Positions 32,520-36,231 of a stretch of DNA of 36,231 nucleotides are shown piece by piece. The notes under the pieces are model-generated. The model was not told where the DNA came from, did not search any database, and worked only from the letters and a program-made list of their open reading frames with translations. Positions within the stretch are counted from its first letter, which is position 1. Every line of letters starts with the position of its first letter. A program made the translations under genes and the position numbers. The DNA comes from Acidimicrobiales bacterium (lineage in GTDB: Bacteria; Actinomycetota; Acidimicrobiia; Acidimicrobiales; SHLQ01): the NCBI GenBank assembly GCA_020628865.1, contig JAHDEJ010000001.1, positions 381,495-417,725 of the forward strand. Direction: 5' to 3'.

Positions 32520-33383
32520 ATGAGGTCTCGCGAGCCGTTGTTGGGGACGCGGGTGGACGTGGCCGTGACGAGTTTGGATGCGGCCACGGCGGAGCGGACC
32601 GAGCGGGCGATGCTGGCTGCCGTGGAGCGGTGGGAGCCGGTGTTCTCCGTGTTCGATGCGGCGAGCGATCTGTGGGCGTTGCGCCGTTCGGGCTCGACCG
32701 ATGTGGCGGAGCTGCAGGCCGTGGTTGGGTTGGCGCGGGAGTGGGCGGCGAGGACCGGTGGTGCGTTCTGTCCGACGATGGCGCCGCTGATGGCTGCGTG
32801 GGACCGGGCGGAGGCTCGGGGCCGCCGTCCTGAGGAGGCTGAGCTGGCCGACGCCGTCGCCGACGCTCAACGGATGGCCGTTGAGCATCTGGATCTGAAT
32901 GCGCTGGCCAAGGGCTGGATTGCCGACCGGGCGTTGACGTCGGTGCGGGAGGTCGGCGGCTGGGGCGACGGGGTCGGTGCGTGGCTGAGCGTGGGCGGCG
33001 ACCTTGTTCATGGTGGAGCGGGTGCGGTGCGGGTCGGGGTCGAGGATCCGATGCGGCCGTACGACAATGTGCCGCCGCTGGCGACGATCGAGGTGGCGAA
33101 CGAGGCGGTGGCGACGAGCGGTGGTGGGCGTCGTTGGTGGACGATCGACGGGGTTCGCCATTCGAAGGTGGTGGACCCGCGCACGGGCGAGCCGACTCAC
33201 ACGATGTTGAGCGCAACGGTGGTGGCGTCGAGTGCTGCGGTCGCCGATGTGTTGGCGACCACGGCGCTGATCCTCGGGCCTGATGATGCCGCCGACCTTG
33301 TCGCCGCCGAGGGTGGCGAGTTCCTCTTCGTGTTGGCGGACGGCTGCGTTGTGGCGTCGTCCGATCGGTTCAGGCGAGGGTGA
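32520..33383 (+). CDS. apbE: ApbE-type FAD:protein FMN transferase
   Basis: A 287-residue enzyme that uses FAD to attach FMN to a Ser or Thr of partner proteins. It has the ApbE pattern: MLGT-like start (PLLGTRVDVAV), LNALAKGWIADRAL, LSVGGDLV, VATSGGGRRW and the diagnostic RHSKVVDPRTGEPTHT followed by VVASSAAVADVLATTALILG. It has no clear signal peptide, so it would act on the inner face or be exported by another route. The stop overlaps that of the convergent PepSY-type gene by 14 bases. Its neighbours are probable substrates. Confidence 0.92.
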   Translation: MRSREPLLGTRVDVAVTSLDAATAERTERAMLAAVERWEPVFSVFDAASDLWALRRSGSTDVAELQAVVGLAREWAARTGGAFCPTMAPLMAAWDRAEARGRRPEEAELADAVADAQRMAVEHLDLNALAKGWIADRALTSVREVGGWGDGVGAWLSVGGDLVHGGAGAVRVGVEDPMRPYDNVPPLATIEVANEAVATSGGGRRWWTIDGVRHSKVVDPRTGEPTHTMLSATVVASSAAVADVLATTALILGPDDAADLVAAEGGEFLFVLADGCVVASSDRFRRG

Positions 33384-34080
33384 GCCAGCCGACCACGACG
33401 GCGATGGCCGCGCCGACGGCCAACCATTGCAGGGCGGACCGACGCCGCTTGCGCATGAAGAGTTGGATGCCGAGCCCGGAGAGCGACACGAGCACGAGGA
33501 GCACGGCGGACACGTCGATGATGAGGCTCCAGGCGGTGTTGGTGTCGCTGCCGGTGTGGAGGTCTCGCATGGCGTTGACGAAGCCCTCTTCGGTGATCTG
33601 CGCGTCGTAGGCGAGGGTCTCGACGTCGAAGCGTACGGAGGCGCCGTAGGCGGGGCCGGTGTAGTTGATGGAGCCTTCGTTGCCGACCTGGTCGAAGTTG
33701 GTGACCTCGCCGACGACGCCGTGTTCGCTGCGGAGGTATTCGCTGACGGCGAGGAATTCGACGCCGCCGTCGGCGGTGCGGACGGTGTCGGGCAGGGTGC
33801 CGTCGACGACCGTGGTGACGAGTTCGTCGCCGCCGAGCCAGCTCGGATGGTTGAGGAGGAGGCCGGTGATGCCAAAGAAGCCGATGATGACGAAGGCGAC
33901 CATGCTGACGTAGACGTGGGTCCAGCGCATCCAGCGTTGGGCCTGGTTGGAGCGCCGCCCGGGCGTGGGCTTGCCGGTTTCCGGAGATGCCGTTGGGCGG
34001 GTGGCTTGCCGGGCCCGTTGGGCTTCGATGCGGCGGCGAAGGTCGTCGTTCATGTCGGTGGTGGAGGTGGGGGCGGCCAT
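33370..34080 (-). CDS. PepSY-associated transmembrane protein
   Basis: A 236-residue membrane protein. A basic N-terminal region is followed by a helix near residues 55-78 (VYVSMVAFVIIGFFGITGLLLNHP), whose FGITGLLLNH is the PepSY_TM hallmark. A PepSY-like extracytoplasmic domain comes next (to about 180, VRTADGGVEFLAVSEYLRSE, NYTGPAYGASVRFD), then two C-terminal helices (SLIIDVSAVLLVLVSLSGLGIQLFM and ALQWLAVGAAIAVVVGWLTLA). ATG 34080 lies one base after the DUF2271 stop; ATG 34053 is a possible shorter start. PepSY_TM proteins are linked to flavin-dependent electron transfer across the membrane. Confidence 0.8.
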   Translation of the reverse strand: MAAPTSTTDMNDDLRRRIEAQRARQATRPTASPETGKPTPGRRSNQAQRWMRWTHVYVSMVAFVIIGFFGITGLLLNHPSWLGGDELVTTVVDGTLPDTVRTADGGVEFLAVSEYLRSEHGVVGEVTNFDQVGNEGSINYTGPAYGASVRFDVETLAYDAQITEEGFVNAMRDLHTGSDTNTAWSLIIDVSAVLLVLVSLSGLGIQLFMRKRRRSALQWLAVGAAIAVVVGWLTLA

Positions 34081-34081
34081 G

Positions 34082-34804
34082 TCACACGTCGATTCGCACG
34101 GTGGCTGCGGAGAGTTCGCCGGTGTCGGGCAGTGGGGTTGTTGGCAGGGTGCCGTCGAGGCGGAGTGGTTCGCGGATGAGCGAGTAGGGCCCATCTTCGC
34201 GTGCCGATTCGATGCAGATGAAGTAGTCGCCGGCGCCGAGGGGTGCGCCGGTGGCGGTGCCGTCCCAGGCGAGGTCGTAGGTGCCGGGCGTGCGGGTGGC
34301 GGAGGAGATGGTGTCGGCGTTGTCGGTTCCGCCGGCGGCGATTCGGGCGGCGTCGACGGCGAACCAGCGGTCGAGGTGGTCGAGCCAGCGGGCGCCGCGC
34401 CTGGTCTGTTCGTAGAAGAGGGCGATGGTTTCGAGGAGTTCGCCGTCGGCGTCTTCGATCCACACGGCCACGTATGGGGATTCGATCTTGCCGCCGGCAC
34501 TGCGTGTGTAGGTGAAGGAGATGATCATTTCGCCGGCGACGGCGAGCCCGGCGGTTTCGGGGGCCGAGGTGGTTGTGGTGGCGGTGTCGGCGGGCTCGGC
34601 GGCCGGTTCGCTTGTGGTGGAGGACGAGGTGGTGGAGCTGGTCTCGGGCTCGGTGGTGGTGGGGGCGTCGGCGATGGCGCCGGCGAAGACGTCGGAGTCC
34701 TGGTTGCCGCAGGCGCCGGTGAGGAGGACGACGCCGGTGCCGAGGGAGGTGCGCAGCATGGCTCGGCGGGAGACGCGGAGGTAGCGGGAGTGCTGTTCGG
34801 TCAT
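34082..34804 (-). CDS. DUF2271 Tat-type lipoprotein, probable flavinylated redox protein
   Basis: A 240-residue exported protein. The signal region has SRRAML at residues 12-17, a twin-arginine motif, and a lipobox LTGAC ending at Cys32. A Thr/Ser/Glu linker (45-85) follows. The DUF2271 domain then begins with IISFTYTRSAGGKIESPYVAVWIEDADGELLET, continues with ARWLDHLDRWFAVDA and ends GDYFICIESAREDGPYSL. DTISSAT (164-170) lies where family members have DxxTGAT, which is the consensus for FMN attachment by ApbE. Its gene is next to apbE and a PepSY-type gene. The start ATG 34804 is the family start; the upstream extension is not homologous. Confidence 0.85.
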   Translation of the reverse strand: MTEQHSRYLRVSRRAMLRTSLGTGVVLLTGACGNQDSDVFAGAIADAPTTTEPETSSTTSSSTTSEPAAEPADTATTTTSAPETAGLAVAGEMIISFTYTRSAGGKIESPYVAVWIEDADGELLETIALFYEQTRRGARWLDHLDRWFAVDAARIAAGGTDNADTISSATRTPGTYDLAWDGTATGAPLGAGDYFICIESAREDGPYSLIREPLRLDGTLPTTPLPDTGELSAATVRIDV

Positions 34805-34903
34805 TGACTGCAGCTTGCGGAAGCGAGGTAAGCGGAGCCTTAAGGCGTTGTTCGAGGTGCGCAAGTTCCCCGCAGTGGCCGGCGGGGATGGCAGGGTTGT
34901 GGG

Positions 34904-36181
34904 ATGACGGATGTGGCTGCAGCGCCGGGGATGAACTGGTCGGAGAATCTGACGTATGCGGCCGCCGAGTTGCGGCAACCGAGCACGATGGCCGAGCTAC
35001 AGGAGGTGGTGGCCGACGCGGCGAAGGTGAAGGCGTTGGGCACGCGGCATTCATTCACGGACGTGGCGGATTCGCCGGGTGGCGTGTTGGTGTCGACCGC
35101 GGCCCTCGACGTTGGCGGGGTCGAGGTCGACCATGCGGCGGGGACGGCGTCGGTGCCGGGGGCGTGGAGTTACGCAGCGGTGGCGGAGGCGTTGGAGGCC
35201 GAGGGGGTGGCGCTGCACAACATGGGTTCGCTCCCCCACATCTCGGTGGCCGGTGGTACGGCGACCGGCACGCATGGTTCGGGGAACGGGAACCGCGTGT
35301 TGTCGGCGGCGATTCGGGGTTTGGAGCTGGTGACGGCCGACGGTTCGCTGCTGCACGTGGACGCCGACGATCCTCGGTTGCCGGCAATGGCGGTGGGCTT
35401 GGGTGCGTTTGGCGTGATCACTCGGGTGACGTTGCAGGTGGAGCCGAGCTATTGGGTGCAGCAGCACTTGTACAAGGACGCGTCGTGGGCTGACGTGCTG
35501 GCGAGTCTGGATGAGGTCTTTGCGAGCGCGTACGCCGTGAACCTGCATGCCGATTTCTCGTCGGCGAACACTCGCACGATCTGGCAGAAGGAGCGGCTGG
35601 CGACCGACGCCGGTGGCGAGCTAGTGCTCCCCGATGTGGCGGAAGAGCGGTGGGGCGCAAGCCGGTTGGACGTGGTGGATCTGGATCCGGGGCGGGTCAC
35701 CCAGATCACTGAGCCGGGCCGGTGGCTGCATCGGTTGCCGCACTTCGTGCCTGGAGGGACGCCATCGGTCGGCGGCGACGAGTTGCAGAGCGAGTGGTTC
35801 GTGGATCGGGCCGATGCGGTGGCGGCGATCGAGGCGTTGCGGCGGATGGGGGACCGCATCGACCCGCATCTGCATGGCACGGAGATCCGCACGATGGCGG
35901 CGGACGACCTCTGGTTGAGCCCGGCGTATGGCCGGGATTGCCTGTCGTTGGGGTTCACGTGGAAGAAGCATCCGGCGGAGGTGACGGCGTTGCTGGCGCC
36001 GATCGAGGAGGCGTTGGCGCCGTTCGCACCGACCGTGCATTGGGGCAAGCTGTTTGCGATGGGCCGCCCCGAGCTGAGCGAACGACTACCCCGCTTGGAC
36101 GACTTCCTCGCCCTCGCCGAATCGATGGATCCGACCGGCACATTCCGCAATGCGTTCATGGATCGGCTGGCGGCCGGCTAG
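34904..36181 (+). CDS. Alditol oxidase-like FAD enzyme
   Basis: A 425-residue oxidase of the vanillyl-alcohol/L-gulonolactone oxidase family. The N-terminal FAD-binding domain has KALGTRHSFTD, in which His49 corresponds to the His covalently bound to FAD in Streptomyces AldO, and LHNMGSLPHISVAGGTATGTHGSGNGN, a nearly exact AldO motif. The C-terminal substrate domain has GGDELQSEWFVDRADA, EIRTMAADDLWLSPAYGRDCL and HWGKLFAM. Relatives oxidise xylitol, sorbitol or glycerol at C1 with release of hydrogen peroxide. ATG 34904; divergent from the DUF2271 gene with 99 bases between. The final 50 bases of the window hold nothing I can name. Confidence 0.86.
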   Translation: MTDVAAAPGMNWSENLTYAAAELRQPSTMAELQEVVADAAKVKALGTRHSFTDVADSPGGVLVSTAALDVGGVEVDHAAGTASVPGAWSYAAVAEALEAEGVALHNMGSLPHISVAGGTATGTHGSGNGNRVLSAAIRGLELVTADGSLLHVDADDPRLPAMAVGLGAFGVITRVTLQVEPSYWVQQHLYKDASWADVLASLDEVFASAYAVNLHADFSSANTRTIWQKERLATDAGGELVLPDVAEERWGASRLDVVDLDPGRVTQITEPGRWLHRLPHFVPGGTPSVGGDELQSEWFVDRADAVAAIEALRRMGDRIDPHLHGTEIRTMAADDLWLSPAYGRDCLSLGFTWKKHPAEVTALLAPIEEALAPFAPTVHWGKLFAMGRPELSERLPRLDDFLALAESMDPTGTFRNAFMDRLAAG

Positions 36182-36231
36182 GTGTAGTTCCCATGGACGT
36201 TGTTGACAGGTGAGGGGCCTCGCTCTTGGGA

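Overview
This 36 kb window is high-GC bacterial DNA and looks like the chromosome of an actinobacterium (Actinomycetota). The signs are the spc-operon order through secY and adk, a zinc-type S14, lipoproteins with Thr/Glu-rich linkers, many GTG starts, and dense TGATG/TAATG/ATGA gene overlaps. An Acidimicrobiia-type (Ilumatobacter-like) origin is my inference from gene content; nothing here proves it.

Layout. 1-947: C-terminal part of a hyperacidic repeat protein, closed by a strong intrinsic terminator. 1013-3163: a small membrane protein, a convergent MFS transporter and an unrecognised 206-aa protein. 3290-14590 (minus strand): one long ribosomal operon, rplC-rplD-rplW-rplB-rpsS-rplV-rpsC-rplP-rpmC-rpsQ-rplN-rplX-rplE-rpsN(Z)-rpsH-rplF-rplR-rpsE-rpmD-rplO-secY-adk, with a promoter and about 200-nt leader before rplC. 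rpsJ is absent at the front, and map/infA/rpmJ/rpsM/rpsK/rpsD/rpoA are absent at the back.

14591-15950 has no gene but is rich in structure. It holds the rplC leader and promoter, two clusters of AGGTGCCTGGCACCT-type palindromes, and three copies of a two-hairpin RNA-like element. In every copy both hairpins carry the loop 9-mer CTTGGCGGG about 46 nt apart, the stems differ in sequence but keep pairing, and an intrinsic-terminator-like hairpin plus T tract ends the copy. This is the best candidate here for something undescribed. It lies upstream of a DUF3048 (YerB-like) lipoprotein gene.

17082-22421 (minus): a five-gene export operon made of a lipoprotein, an HlyD-like adaptor, a MacB-type ATPase, a MacB-type permease and a second adaptor. 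Both adaptors appear to carry a peptidoglycan-binding-like segment. 22530-26671: a small hypothetical gene, then a LysR regulator divergent from a TPP-dependent enzyme (sulfoacetaldehyde acetyltransferase/acetolactate synthase-like) and a luciferase-like flavin monooxygenase, with a dyad operator candidate between them. 26684-26776: a four-palindrome array with a 26-bp period. 26790-31386 (minus): a MoxR/DUF58/DUF4129 operon. 31510-32433: RNase Z. 32520-34804: ApbE flavin transferase convergent with a PepSY-type membrane protein and a DUF2271 Tat lipoprotein that carries a flavinylation-like motif, so probably an extracytoplasmic flavoprotein redox unit. 34904-36181: an alditol oxidase-like FAD enzyme.
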